The translations under genes were made by a program, and so were the position numbers. The notes beneath the pieces were generated by a model. That model saw only the letters and a list, made by a program, of their open reading frames with translations, was not told the origin of the DNA and made no database searches. This document shows positions 28,344 through 38,078 of a stretch of 64,000 bases of DNA, piece by piece (the first letter of the stretch is position 1; each line of letters begins with the position of its first letter). Source of the DNA: Rhodospirillales bacterium (GTDB taxonomy: Bacteria > Pseudomonadota > Alphaproteobacteria > Reyranellales > Reyranellaceae); contig CANIEC010000005.1 of the NCBI GenBank assembly GCA_947466085.1, positions 1 through 64,000 of the forward strand. The letters are read 5' to 3'.

Positions 28344-28402
28344 TTTAGAGATACAGCGAGGCCGCACCCGTCCCCTCACCGAAAGCGGCCCGGGAGAATA
28401 TC

Positions 28403-28750
28403 ATGCGTCTTTTGATCGCCAGCATGGCCGCCTTGGCTGCGGTCGCTTTTGCCGCCCCATCCTTCGCCCAGGACGAGACGATGCCGACCCCGGCACCGAC
28501 CGCCAAGCCGAAGGCGCCGACCACCGCCTCCTGCAACAAGATCAAGGGCAGTTCGCAGCGCAGTGCCTGCCTGAAGAAGGTCCAGGTCGCGAAGGCACCG
28601 TCGAAGAAGACGAAGAAGACCACCACCCCGGCCGCGCCGAAGTCGCCTGAAGTGGGCCAGCTTCCGCCGGCTTCTGCGCCGGCGCCGACCGCCGCCGCGC
28701 CCTCGTCCGGCCCGGTCAGCGTTCCGCCGCTGCCGTCCAAGACGATCTGA
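28403..28750 (+). CDS. Small secreted Pro/Ala/Lys-rich protein
   Basis: A 115-residue protein with a clear signal peptide (LIASMAALAAVAFAAPSFAQ). The mature part is low-complexity: Pro/Ala/Thr stretches flank a short core with two cysteines (SCNKIKGSSQRSACLKK) that faintly recalls the PsiF repeat. It is probably periplasmic and unstructured. Function unknown. Confidence 0.7.
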   Translation: MRLLIASMAALAAVAFAAPSFAQDETMPTPAPTAKPKAPTTASCNKIKGSSQRSACLKKVQVAKAPSKKTKKTTTPAAPKSPEVGQLPPASAPAPTAAAPSSGPVSVPPLPSKTI

Positions 28751-28812
28751 ATTAGCGCGCCTCCACCAGGAACCGCGCTAATCTCCGCTCTCCCCAACCC
28801 AGGGAGAGCGAC

Positions 28813-29676
28813 ATGGCCCATTCGGCCAACCTGATCTCGACAGACGACCTCGCACGCCAGCTCGGCGCTCCTGCCTTGCGCGTGTTCGACTGCACCACCT
28901 ATCTCAAGCCCGGCCCCGACGGGCGCTACATCGCCGAGAGCGGTCGCGCCAACTACGACAAGGGTCACATTCCGGGCGCGGCCTATCTCGACCTACAGGC
29001 CGATCTCTCCGACAAGACGTCGAAACTCCGCTTCACCCTGCCGTCGCTGGAAGAGCTCACCCGGGCCTTCGCCGCCAAGGGCGTGGGCCATGGCACCTTC
29101 GTGGTGCTCTACAGCCATGCCTCGCCGGTCTGGGCGAGCCGCATCTGGTGGATGCTGCGCGCCATCGGCTTCGACGAGGTCGCGATCCTCGATGGCGGCC
29201 TCGACAAATGGAAAGCGGAAGGCCGCCCGCTCTCCACCGAGCCCGCGACCCATCCGCCGGCCACGCTGTCGCTGCGCGCCCGGCCGGAGATCTTCGTCGG
29301 CAAGGACGCGATCAAGGGCGCGATCGGCGATGCCTCGACGCTGACCCTCAACGCCCTCAGTCACGACCAGCACACCGGCACGGGCGGCGTGGTCTATGGC
29401 CGCGCCGGCCGGATCGCCGGCTCGTCCTGCGTGCCGGCCGCCAGCCTGTTCGGGCCCGACAAGGCGCTGAAGCCGATCGCCGATCTGCGCGCGGCCTTCG
29501 AAGGCGTCGGCGCCGCGCCCGACAAGCGCGTGCTCGTCTATTGCGGCGGCGGCATTGCCGCCACGCTCGACGCTTTCGTCCTCACCGCCCTCTTGGGTCA
29601 CCGGAACGTCTCGGTGTACGACAATTCCATGCAGGAATGGGCCAACGATCCCGCCCTGCCTATGGAAGTCGGATAA
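28813..29676 (+). CDS. Sulfurtransferase (tandem rhodanese)
   Basis: A 287-residue thiosulfate/3-mercaptopyruvate sulfurtransferase with two rhodanese domains. The first is inactive; the second carries the active-site Cys in VYCGGGIAATLDAF near residue 240. The loop CGGGIA is closer to the CGSGVT-type mercaptopyruvate enzymes than to CRKGVT thiosulfate enzymes. GGGAGAG precedes the ATG. The DUF1330 gene follows after 14 bases, so they likely share a transcript. Confidence 0.9.
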   Translation: MAHSANLISTDDLARQLGAPALRVFDCTTYLKPGPDGRYIAESGRANYDKGHIPGAAYLDLQADLSDKTSKLRFTLPSLEELTRAFAAKGVGHGTFVVLYSHASPVWASRIWWMLRAIGFDEVAILDGGLDKWKAEGRPLSTEPATHPPATLSLRARPEIFVGKDAIKGAIGDASTLTLNALSHDQHTGTGGVVYGRAGRIAGSSCVPAASLFGPDKALKPIADLRAAFEGVGAAPDKRVLVYCGGGIAATLDAFVLTALLGHRNVSVYDNSMQEWANDPALPMEVG

Positions 29677-29690
29677 CGAGGGAGGATGAC

Positions 29691-29984
29691 GTGACGGCCT
29701 ATATCATCGTCGAGATCGACACCAAGGACGAAGAGCTGATGGCGGAATACCGCAAGCACACGCCCGGCCTCGTCTCCAAGTTCGGCGGCAAGTTCATCGT
29801 GCGCGGCGGCAACTGCACCAGCCTGGAAGGCGGCTGGACGCCGGCCCGCGTCGTGGTGCTGGAATTCCCCGACCGCGCCAAGGCCGAGCGCTTCTATCAT
29901 TCGGAAGAGTACAAGCCCGTCCTCGCGATGCGGCTCAAGGCCGGTCACTGCAAGGCGATCCTGGTCGACGGCCACAATGGCTGA
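29691..29984 (+). CDS. DUF1330-family protein
   Basis: A 97-residue dimeric alpha-beta barrel-type protein of the DUF1330 family: AYIIVEI at the start, KFIVRGG in the middle, and the hallmark EFPDRAKAERFYHSEEYKPV near the C-terminus. Function not established. The GTG at 29691 has GGGAGGA upstream. It overlaps the next gene by eight bases, suggesting coupling. Confidence 0.88.
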   Translation: MTAYIIVEIDTKDEELMAEYRKHTPGLVSKFGGKFIVRGGNCTSLEGGWTPARVVVLEFPDRAKAERFYHSEEYKPVLAMRLKAGHCKAILVDGHNG

Positions 29985-31035
29985 GGTGGCCGCCTACCGG
30001 GCGGTCGGCACGCTCTACAACGCGCTGATGACCGGCTTGGTCATCAGTCTCGTGTCCCGACGCGGCAGCGACACGGCACGCGAATACATCTTCCGCCACT
30101 TCCGCCGGCAGCATCTCGACAAGTTCCTGCCCGGCCTTCAGAAGCTCGGCATCGCGGGCGAGAAGGACGCGCCGGCCTGCGCCCTCTACCACTATCACTC
30201 CAACGCGCTTGGGGGCGTGAAGACCGGCTATCTGCGCGAGAGCGACACCAAGGCCTGGGTGCGCTATCCGCCGCCGCGCTGGATGTGGAAGGGCACCGCC
30301 ATCGCCGCTGTGCCGCACGAAGTATCGGCGGCCTTCCTGCACGCCTGGCACGGCCACAACGGCGTCTCGCTCAAGAATCCGGGCCTCGGCTTCGTCTGTA
30401 CCGGCATGACGGTCGACGGTAAGCCCGGCCTCGAGGGTTACTATTTCGACTATGGCCGTCCCTTGAAGGAAGAGGAGCGCGTCCGCTTCGCCTACCACGA
30501 GGAGATGCCGCGCATCGACTGGAAGACCCAGCCGAAGCTGGAGACGGCGAACTGGCCCGAGGAGCGCCGCCTGCGCACCTTCCGCTCCTACGCGATGGGC
30601 TACGTGCAGACCATGCTCCCGGTGCTGCAGGACCAGCTCGGCGCGAAGGACGCACAGACCGAGATGGGCCGCGTGGCACGACTGGTCGGCTTGCAGTTCC
30701 ACGAAGAGACCGCGCGCGACCTCGACCTGCCGACCGACGTCGAAACCGGCGATCTCGACAGCGCCCGCCTGTTTGCGCGCTGGCTGACGGCGATCCTCGC
30801 TGCCGAGGGGGAAGAGGTTTCGGCCGAGGAGAAGGACGGCGCGGTGGTCGTTCGGATGGAGGGATGGAAGCTGGCGCGCGAACTTCAGCTCGCCGATCCG
30901 GTGGCGGGCTTCGACGCCTGGAACGAATTGTGGCTGGGCGCGGCCGGCGCGCACGACCGCTTTCTCAAGATCGAGACCAGCCGGACCTATGGCGACAAGG
31001 GCTGGCGGGCAGCCTGGCGGATCGCGCCGAGATAA
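29977..31035 (+). CDS. Unrecognised 352-residue protein
   Basis: I do not recognise this protein. It has no signal peptide and no clear membrane segment beyond a mildly hydrophobic stretch at residues 8-26. The central part is rich in aromatic residues (WVRYPPPRWMWKG, HAWHGHNG, GYYFDYGR), with TGMTVDGKPGLEGYYF suggesting a small-molecule or cofactor pocket. Its start overlaps the DUF1330 gene by eight bases and its end overlaps the convergent NUDIX gene by 49 bases. It is clearly expressed as part of the sulfurtransferase-DUF1330 run. Confidence 0.75.
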   Translation: MAEVAAYRAVGTLYNALMTGLVISLVSRRGSDTAREYIFRHFRRQHLDKFLPGLQKLGIAGEKDAPACALYHYHSNALGGVKTGYLRESDTKAWVRYPPPRWMWKGTAIAAVPHEVSAAFLHAWHGHNGVSLKNPGLGFVCTGMTVDGKPGLEGYYFDYGRPLKEEERVRFAYHEEMPRIDWKTQPKLETANWPEERRLRTFRSYAMGYVQTMLPVLQDQLGAKDAQTEMGRVARLVGLQFHEETARDLDLPTDVETGDLDSARLFARWLTAILAAEGEEVSAEEKDGAVVVRMEGWKLARELQLADPVAGFDAWNELWLGAAGAHDRFLKIETSRTYGDKGWRAAWRIAPR

Positions 31036-31391
31036 CCGGCGGGGAGAAGGCGCCCGGCGATGCGCTCGCCGAGCGCCGAGAATTCAATCCAGCTCGCTTC
31101 GTGATGCTCGTGGCTGAGGGCGATCGCGCCCTCGGCCTGCAGCGTGCAGGCATAGGCAACGATGCGGACGAAGCGCTGCGGCAGCACCTCGAACAGATGC
31201 TCGTCGACGAGGGCACCGACCTCGACAGACAGCCCCGTCTCTTCCCGCACCTCGCGCACCAGCGCCGCTCGATGATCCTCGCCGGGATCGGGTCGTCCGC
31301 CGGGTAGATCCCACTCATCGCGCTCGTTCAGGAGCAGCAGCACGCGGCCGCCGTGCACGACGACGCCTTTGATAGAAAGCGGATAGCTCAC
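30987..31391 (-). CDS. NUDIX hydrolase
   Basis: A 134-residue protein with a complete NUDIX box (GGRPDPGEDHRAALVREVRE then ETG, near residues 31-53) that binds the metal and cleaves nucleoside diphosphate-linked substrates. The C-terminal third is generic. The substrate could be an oxidised nucleotide, ADP-ribose or another. It overlaps the unknown gene on the opposite strand at its 3' end. Confidence 0.88.
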   Translation of the reverse strand: MSYPLSIKGVVVHGGRVLLLLNERDEWDLPGGRPDPGEDHRAALVREVREETGLSVEVGALVDEHLFEVLPQRFVRIVAYACTLQAEGAIALSHEHHEASWIEFSALGERIAGRLLPAGYLGAIRQAARQPLSP

Positions 31392-31415
31392 GGGCTCGCC
31401 TATCGCATTTGACCT

Positions 31416-31514
31416 AAAGGTCCTTCGCTGAGCTCAGGATGACAGTTTTGCTAGGATTGGCGCCGTGCGTCGATGCAGAAAACGTTGTCATCCTGAGCTC
31501 AGCGAAGGACCTTT
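31416..31514. repeat. Long palindromic dispersed element, copy 2 (HPERSEG type)
   Basis: A perfect 29-bp inverted repeat (31416-31444 and 31486-31514) around a 41-base spacer. The arm begins AAAGGTCCTTCGCTGAGCTC. It shares arms and loop with the element at 11008-11106, here undecayed. It lies between the NUDIX gene and the groEL terminator, where nothing codes (31392-31642). Confidence 0.9.
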
Positions 31515-31584
31515 CTTTGTCTTCATAAAGCACAGGCTCGCGACCTGCCGAAGAGCGGAGGTTAGAGCCGCGGCGACGCCCGCC

Positions 31585-31618
31585 AAAAGAAAAGGCCGGG
31601 GATCGCTCCCCGGCCTTT
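31585..31618 (-). terminator. Intrinsic terminator of groESL
   Basis: A perfect 12-bp stem (31591-31602 with 31607-31618, TCGC-type loop) lies 25 bases after the groEL stop; on the minus strand it is followed by TCTTTTGG. Because both flanks carry A or T it may work in both directions. Confidence 0.88.
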
Positions 31619-31642
31619 CCGCAATCTCTGAGAAGACTGGAC

Positions 31643-33286
<1,644 letters not shown>

Positions 33287-33329
33287 CTATTCCTCTTGAA
33301 TGTTGGTTTTCAGTAAAGCCGAGCGAAGC

Positions 33330-33644
33330 TCAGGCGGCCTTCTTCATCGAGGCGGAGCCTTCGATGATGCCCATGATGTCGGATTCCTTCATGATCAGGA
33401 GATCCTGGCCATCGAGCTTGATCTCGGTGCCCGACCACTTGCCGAACAGGATGCGGTCGCCCTTCTTGACGTCGAGCGGGACCAGGTTGCCCTTCTCGTC
33501 GCGCGCGCCCGGACCGACGGCGATGATCTCGCCTTCCATCGGCTTTTCCTTGGCGGTGTCGGGAATGATGATCCCGCCCTTGGTCTTGCCTTCTTCCTCG
33601 ACGCGCTTGACCACGACCCGGTCGTGAAGCGGACGGAACTTCAT
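33330..33644 (-). CDS. groS: Co-chaperonin GroES
   Basis: A 104-residue GroES, the heptameric lid of the GroEL chamber. [13 protein letters not shown] opens it; the mobile loop is [19 protein letters not shown]. The C-terminus is slightly extended ([10 protein letters not shown]). GGAGGAAG lies upstream of the ATG at 33644. It is transcribed from a promoter with a CIRCE operator immediately upstream. Confidence 0.99.
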   Translation of the reverse strand: MKFRPLHDRVVVKRVEEEGKTKGGIIIPDTAKEKPMEGEIIAVGPGARDEKGNLVPLDVKKGDRILFGKWSGTEIKLDGQDLLIMKESDIMGIIEGSASMKKAA

Positions 33645-33707
33645 GGTTCTTCCTCCAGTGAGCGATTGACCCTGCGCGACCTGATGGCCGCGGTGAATGT
33701 AGTGCTG

Positions 33708-33734
33708 TCAGCACTCACAGAGAGTGAGTGCCAA
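33708..33734. promoter_or_regulatory. CIRCE element (HrcA operator)
   Basis: TCAGCACTC-N9-GAGTGCCAA matches the CIRCE consensus TTAGCACTC-N9-GAGTGCTAA at all but two positions. It lies 64 bases upstream of groES and right after the candidate -10 box, where HrcA bound at normal temperature would block transcription. Confidence 0.93.
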
Positions 33735-33744
33735 TGGCGCACGG

Positions 33745-33773
33745 GATTTAGGGTTGTCGGGTGCCCGAGTCAA
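33745..33773 (-). promoter_or_regulatory. groES promoter (-35/-10)
   Basis: On the minus strand TTGACT (33773-33768), 17 bases, then TAAATC (33750-33745). Transcription would start near 33738, at the edge of the CIRCE element, the usual arrangement for HrcA-controlled groESL. Confidence 0.7.
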
Positions 33774-33924
33774 GGCACGCCACAAAAGGTTCCCAAAGTA
33801 GGTTCGCACTAGCAGCAATCACCGAAGACTGCTGCTAAGTCTTTGATTTGGAACGATTTTTGCTGATTTCCCAGGAAGGGTGCGTAACTATTCTTCCCGG
33901 CGCACCAAGTCAAGGAGGGCCTAA

Positions 33925-34191
33925 ATGGATCGTAGTTTTGTTGCGCAGCTCAACGATTACCGCATCACGACCGCCGAAATCCTCTACTGGATGCCTGATC
34001 ACAAGCACGTCCTGCAGAGTTTCGTTTGGCAGAACCTTGATCTGGCCCCTCGTTACCCCGCCCTCACCAAGTTCCTCGATTTCTGGGACCGCAATCTCGA
34101 CGGCAAGCTGCACAAGGTGACCGTCGCCAACACGCAGCTGATCAAACCCGCCGAATTCCGCTTCTCCTGCGGGCTATACACGCTGCACTGA
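33925..34191 (+). CDS. usg: Usg-family protein
   Basis: An 88-residue member of the alphaproteobacterial Usg family (first noted beside trp genes in Caulobacter; function unknown). Conserved features visible are LNDYRITTAEILYWMPDH and the Asp/Trp segment FLDFWDRNLDGKLHKV. AAGGAGGG precedes the ATG at 33925. It is divergent from groES and overlaps the convergent flavin enzyme gene by 18 bases. No trp gene is nearby. Confidence 0.88.
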   Translation: MDRSFVAQLNDYRITTAEILYWMPDHKHVLQSFVWQNLDLAPRYPALTKFLDFWDRNLDGKLHKVTVANTQLIKPAEFRFSCGLYTLH

Positions 34192-35148
34192 GCGGCGCGC
34201 GGAGTCGTATTCCGCGGCGGTGCGCCGGACGAGCTCGGCGACCGTCGGGACATCGGCCACGCCCGAGACCGAATGGCCGGCGCTCCAGATGTCTTTCCAG
34301 CGCTTGGCGTCCGGCCGTTCGCGCTCGGCCGCGTTGATGTCCTTGGAAATGTCGATCTTGCCGCGCGCCGGCAGATTGTCCGGGTCCAGGCCGGCCGCGG
34401 CGATCGACGGCCGCAGCATGTTGGTTTCGAGCCCCGTGAAGGCCCGCGTCAGCAGCACGTCGTCGAGCCGGCTCGACACCAGCATCTGCTTGTAGGCGTC
34501 CTTGGCCAGGCTCTCGCGCGTGGCGATGAACTTGGTGCCCATATAGGCAAGGTCGCAACCCAAGGCCTGGGCAGCCGCGACGGCGTGGCCGTCGGCCATC
34601 CCGCCCGCCATCACGACGATGCCGTCCCAGAATGCCCGCACCGCCCGCACGAAGGCGAAGGGATTGGCCCAGCCGGTCTGGCCGCCGGCGCCGGCCGTCA
34701 GGAGCACCAGCCCGTCGACGCCCGCCGCCACCGCCTTCTCGGCATGGCGTACCGACGCCACGTCGGCCAGCACGAGGCAGCCCGCGTCCTTCAGAGGCTT
34801 CATCACCGGCTCGGGCGAGCCGACCGACGTGATCACGATCTCGGCCTTGTGGCGCAGCACGGCGGCGAGATCCTCCGGCACGCGTGGATTGGAGCGATGC
34901 ACGATCAGGTTGGGACACCAGGGGGCGGGCGCGCGACCCTCGGTATCGGCGGTGCGCTTGGCGTCGTCTGCCATGCCGGCCAGCCAGGCGTCGAGTTCCT
35001 CGACAGTGCGGCAGTTGGCGGTCGGGAAGGAGCCCACGACGCCGGCACGGCAGGCTGCCGTCACGAGGGCCGGGCCGGAGACGAGGAACATCGGCGCCGC
35101 GATCAGCGGCAGGCGGAGGCGGTCGCGCAGGGAGGGGGGCAAGGACAT
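34174..35148 (-). CDS. NAD(P)H-dependent flavin oxidoreductase, nitronate monooxygenase-like
   Basis: A 324-residue FMN-binding TIM-barrel enzyme of the 2-nitropropane dioxygenase family. Key segments are the opening IAAPMFLVSGPAL, the FMN loop TAGAGGQTGWANPFAF, and GGMADGHAVAAAQALG then YMGTKF. Members oxidise alkyl nitronates, or act as NADH:quinone reductases; the true substrate is open. Confidence 0.87.
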   Translation of the reverse strand: MSLPPSLRDRLRLPLIAAPMFLVSGPALVTAACRAGVVGSFPTANCRTVEELDAWLAGMADDAKRTADTEGRAPAPWCPNLIVHRSNPRVPEDLAAVLRHKAEIVITSVGSPEPVMKPLKDAGCLVLADVASVRHAEKAVAAGVDGLVLLTAGAGGQTGWANPFAFVRAVRAFWDGIVVMAGGMADGHAVAAAQALGCDLAYMGTKFIATRESLAKDAYKQMLVSSRLDDVLLTRAFTGLETNMLRPSIAAAGLDPDNLPARGKIDISKDINAAERERPDAKRWKDIWSAGHSVSGVADVPTVAELVRRTAAEYDSARRSVQRV

Positions 35149-35205
35149 GGCGCGAGCTTAGCTCAGCGCGCGACGGCACCGAAGATCGCCGTCGCAAGAT
35201 CGCGG

Positions 35206-35236
35206 CCGGGCCGCCCCGCACAGCGGGACGGCCCGG
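35206..35236 (-). terminator. GC-rich hairpin downstream of the GST gene
   Basis: A 14-bp stem with one mismatch (35206-35219 with 35223-35236) lies 13 bases after the GST stop. No U-run follows on the minus strand, so termination would need help or be partial. Confidence 0.45.
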
Positions 35237-35248
35237 ATCTCACGGAGG

Positions 35249-35875
35249 TCAGGCGGCGGCCGACAGGCCTTCCTTTTCGAGCACGCGCTGCACGGCCGGA
35301 CGGGCCTTCATGCGCTCGTAGTGGGCGGCCACGTTCTTGGGCAGCGGCATCTTCATGCGGGCGGCCGCCCAGAAGGAGACATAGAAGAGCGCGGCATCGG
35401 CCACCGAGAACTTGCCGGCCAGGTACTCCTTGCCTTCGAGGGCCTTGTCCATCAGCGCCAGGCCCTTCTCCATGATCTCCTTGCCGCGCGCCTTGACCTT
35501 GTCGTGGTCGGCTTCGGTCGGCGCGTAGTTGCCCGGACGGAACATGCGGCTGAAGCCCTGCATGTGCATGGTCGAGACCGCATAGTCCATTGCCTCGAGC
35601 GCGCGCGCCTCGGCGTCGGCATCGGAGGGCAGCAGGCCCGCGTCGGGATTCTTGCGGGCGAGCCACACGGCGATCGCGGGGAACTCGGTGAGCACGGAAC
35701 CGTCGTCGCGCTGCAGGGTCGGTACCTTCGACTTCGGGTTGAGCGCCACGAAGTCCGGCCCGTACTGTTCCTGCTTGGCGCCGTCGACCTTGTGCACGTC
35801 GTAGGGCTTGCCGATCTCCTCCAGCAGGACGTGAATGCCGATCGAGCAGGCGCCGGGCATGTAATAGAGCTTCAT
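35249..35875 (-). CDS. Glutathione S-transferase, beta class
   Basis: A 208-residue GST. The N-terminal thioredoxin fold starts MKLYYMPGACS with Cys10 in the beta-class catalytic position; KVPTL carries the cis-Pro and LTEFPAIAVWLA the glutathione site. It conjugates or reduces electrophiles with glutathione. A lone gene, divergent from the aldolase. Confidence 0.92.
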   Translation of the reverse strand: MKLYYMPGACSIGIHVLLEEIGKPYDVHKVDGAKQEQYGPDFVALNPKSKVPTLQRDDGSVLTEFPAIAVWLARKNPDAGLLPSDADAEARALEAMDYAVSTMHMQGFSRMFRPGNYAPTEADHDKVKARGKEIMEKGLALMDKALEGKEYLAGKFSVADAALFYVSFWAAARMKMPLPKNVAAHYERMKARPAVQRVLEKEGLSAAA

Positions 35876-35949
35876 GATTCTCTCCCTAAAGCAGGTGTGT
35901 GGTGGGGACGGTTCACGCTAGCATCGCGCCCCTATAGGGGGAAACGACA

Positions 35950-36741
35950 ATGGCAAACAACGGAGCAGGCAACGGCCTGCGAGCACTCGTCGGCACCGGG
36001 CCCACCAAGATCGGCACATTCCTGTTCGAGTTCGCCACGCCGGGAATCGGCCAGATCCTGAAGGCGGCGGGCGCGGAATTCGCGGTGCTCGACATGGAGC
36101 ATACCGGTTTCGGCTTCGATACCGTGCGCCAGGTCGTGCGCTACATGCAGGCCGCGAACCTGCCGCTGGTCGTGCGCGTGCCCTCGCAATCGCGCCATCA
36201 CATCTCGCGCGCGCTCGATACCGGCGCCGACGGGGTGATGGTGCCGATCGTGTCGTCGGTCGAGCAGGCCAAAGCGGTGCTCGACGCTGCGAAATACTGG
36301 CCCGACGGGACGCGCGGCGTGGCGCTGGGCCTCGGCCACGAGCGTTTTGCCATGCGCTCCGAACCGCTCCTGCCGCGCTTCGCCGAACAGAATGCGCGCA
36401 CCGCCATCATCCTGCAGGTCGAGGATCCGCGCGGCGCCGCCGCGGCCGACGAGATCGCCGCGATGCCGGGCGTCGACATGTTGTGGCTCGGCCACAACGA
36501 CCTCACCGTCGCCATGGGCGAACCGGGCGCCTTCGACCATCCCGACTTTCTCAGCGCCGAGCGTGCGACGATCGCGGCGGCGAAGAAGCACGGCAAGTCC
36601 GCCGGCCGCCTCGCCGTCGATGCGAAGCAGGCCGCGCAGTTCGTGAAGCTCGGCTACGACTTCGTCTCGATCGCCGGCGACGTCTGGCTGCTGCAGCAAG
36701 CCTTCGTCGCGGGGGTCGAGACGATCAGGCGCGAATCCTGA
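35950..36741 (+). CDS. HpcH/HpaI-family class II aldolase
   Basis: A 263-residue metal-dependent aldolase that splits or forms 4-hydroxy-2-oxo acids to pyruvate plus an aldehyde. The base His is in DMEHTGFGFD, Arg in VVRVPS, and the metal-binding Glu and Asp are in LQVEDPRG and GVDMLWLGHNDL. GGGGGAAACGACA precedes the ATG. Aldehyde partner unknown. The end overlaps the convergent P450 gene by 17 bases. Confidence 0.9.
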   Translation: MANNGAGNGLRALVGTGPTKIGTFLFEFATPGIGQILKAAGAEFAVLDMEHTGFGFDTVRQVVRYMQAANLPLVVRVPSQSRHHISRALDTGADGVMVPIVSSVEQAKAVLDAAKYWPDGTRGVALGLGHERFAMRSEPLLPRFAEQNARTAIILQVEDPRGAAAADEIAAMPGVDMLWLGHNDLTVAMGEPGAFDHPDFLSAERATIAAAKKHGKSAGRLAVDAKQAAQFVKLGYDFVSIAGDVWLLQQAFVAGVETIRRES

Positions 36742-37924
36742 CCGGCAGCGAGCGGATGCCGCGGATGAAGTTGGAGTAGAGGCGCACCGGCGGCGCGACG
36801 ACCTCGATCTCGAGGTCGCGCCTCAGCAGCTCCTCCCACAGGATGCGGATCTGCATCTCGGCCAGCCGGTCGCCGACACAGCGATGGATGCCGGCCCCGA
36901 AGGAAAGATGATGGCGCGCCTTCGGCCGGTCGACACGGAATCGTTCGGGTTCCTCGATCGCCGTCTCGTCGCGATTGCCCGAGACGTACCACATCACCAC
37001 CTTGTCGCCGGCGCGGATCTGCTTGCCGGCCAGTTCGCAATTCGTGCGCGCGGTGCGCCGCATGTGAATCACGGGCGTGGCCCAGCGGATCGTCTCCGAC
37101 ACGAGATTCGGCATCAGCGCGGGATCGGCCTTCACCTTCTCGACCTCGGCCGGATTGTCGAGCATGGCCATCAGGCCGGCGCTCATCGAGTTGCGGGTCG
37201 TATCGTTGCCGCCGACGATCAGCAGCCCGAAGTTCCCGATGAACTCGCGGGTCGGCATGTTCTTCGTGGCTTCGCTGTGCGCCATCATCGAGATCAGGTC
37301 GAAGGTCGGCGGCCGCGCGGCGCGCTCCTGCCAGAGCGCCGCCATCGTCTCGCCCATGTGCCGCAGCTCGGCCATCCGCTCCTCGTTGCTCTTAACGACG
37401 GCGTCCTCGGCCTCGATGTTGCAGATCGCCACGTCGGACCAGTGCGTCAGCTTGCGGCGGTCGGCCTGCGGAAAGTCGAACAGGGTCGCCAGCATCATGG
37501 CGGTGAGCTCGGTCGAGACCCGGTCCGCCCAATCGAAAGTCTCGCCTCGGGGCAGGCCGTCGAGTACCTGGGCGGTGCGCTGGCGAATCAGCCCCTCCAT
37601 GTTGGCCAGGTTCGACGGCGCCACGATCGGCGCCACGGTCCTGCGCTGGGCGGTGTGGCGCGGCGGGTCCATGCGGATGAAGTTGGGCAGTTCCTCGCCC
37701 TGCGGCTGGTCGGTGATCTGGATGCCGCCCAGCTCGGAGGCCGATGAATAGGTTGCCGGGTCGAGCTCGACCTTCATGATGTCGGCATAGCGCGTGACCG
37801 ACCAGTAGGGCCCGAACGGGCTTTCGGGGTGGTAGTGGACCGGGTCTTCGCGCCGCAGCCGGGCAAAGTGCGGGCCCCAGCTGTCCTCGCGATACAGGCG
37901 GGGCTGGCTGACATCGACAGGCAT
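36725..37924 (-). CDS. Cytochrome P450
   Basis: A 399-residue soluble bacterial P450. The I-helix oxygen motif is GGNDTTRN, the ExxR motif is in SETIRWATP, and the haem-binding loop is FGAGIHRCVGD, with the Cys ligand near residue 350. The GGNDTTRN form is common among CYP125/142/153-like enzymes acting on sterols, alkanes or terpenoids, but no family can be set. No ferredoxin or reductase gene is adjacent. Start at ATG 37924 with AGAGGAAG upstream. Confidence 0.93.
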   Translation of the reverse strand: MPVDVSQPRLYREDSWGPHFARLRREDPVHYHPESPFGPYWSVTRYADIMKVELDPATYSSASELGGIQITDQPQGEELPNFIRMDPPRHTAQRRTVAPIVAPSNLANMEGLIRQRTAQVLDGLPRGETFDWADRVSTELTAMMLATLFDFPQADRRKLTHWSDVAICNIEAEDAVVKSNEERMAELRHMGETMAALWQERAARPPTFDLISMMAHSEATKNMPTREFIGNFGLLIVGGNDTTRNSMSAGLMAMLDNPAEVEKVKADPALMPNLVSETIRWATPVIHMRRTARTNCELAGKQIRAGDKVVMWYVSGNRDETAIEEPERFRVDRPKARHHLSFGAGIHRCVGDRLAEMQIRILWEELLRRDLEIEVVAPPVRLYSNFIRGIRSLPVRIRA

Positions 37925-38013
37925 GGCGCGCTTCCTCTTCCGTTTCCTCAAAGCGGCCCGCATGGCCTGTGCAAGTCAAGGGGATTAGTCGCCGGCTCCC
38001 CCGATTTGGCGCG

Positions 38014-38035
38014 TTGACAGTGCCGATGCGTCGGC
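38014..38035 (+). promoter_or_regulatory. Possible kup upstream element
   Basis: TTGACA at 38014-38019 lies 60 bases upstream of kup, followed at once by a hairpin GCCGA-TGCG-TCGGC (38022-38035). No good -10 box follows, so this is weak. Confidence 0.25.
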
Positions 38036-38078
38036 GCAAACCCTCGCCGCGCCGCCGTCCTGGCGGCATTTGTTCATC

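Noticed and set aside
31416-31514. CRISPR-like or attachment-site repeat
   Set aside because: Only two arms in inverted orientation with no spacer array, integrase or tRNA nearby.
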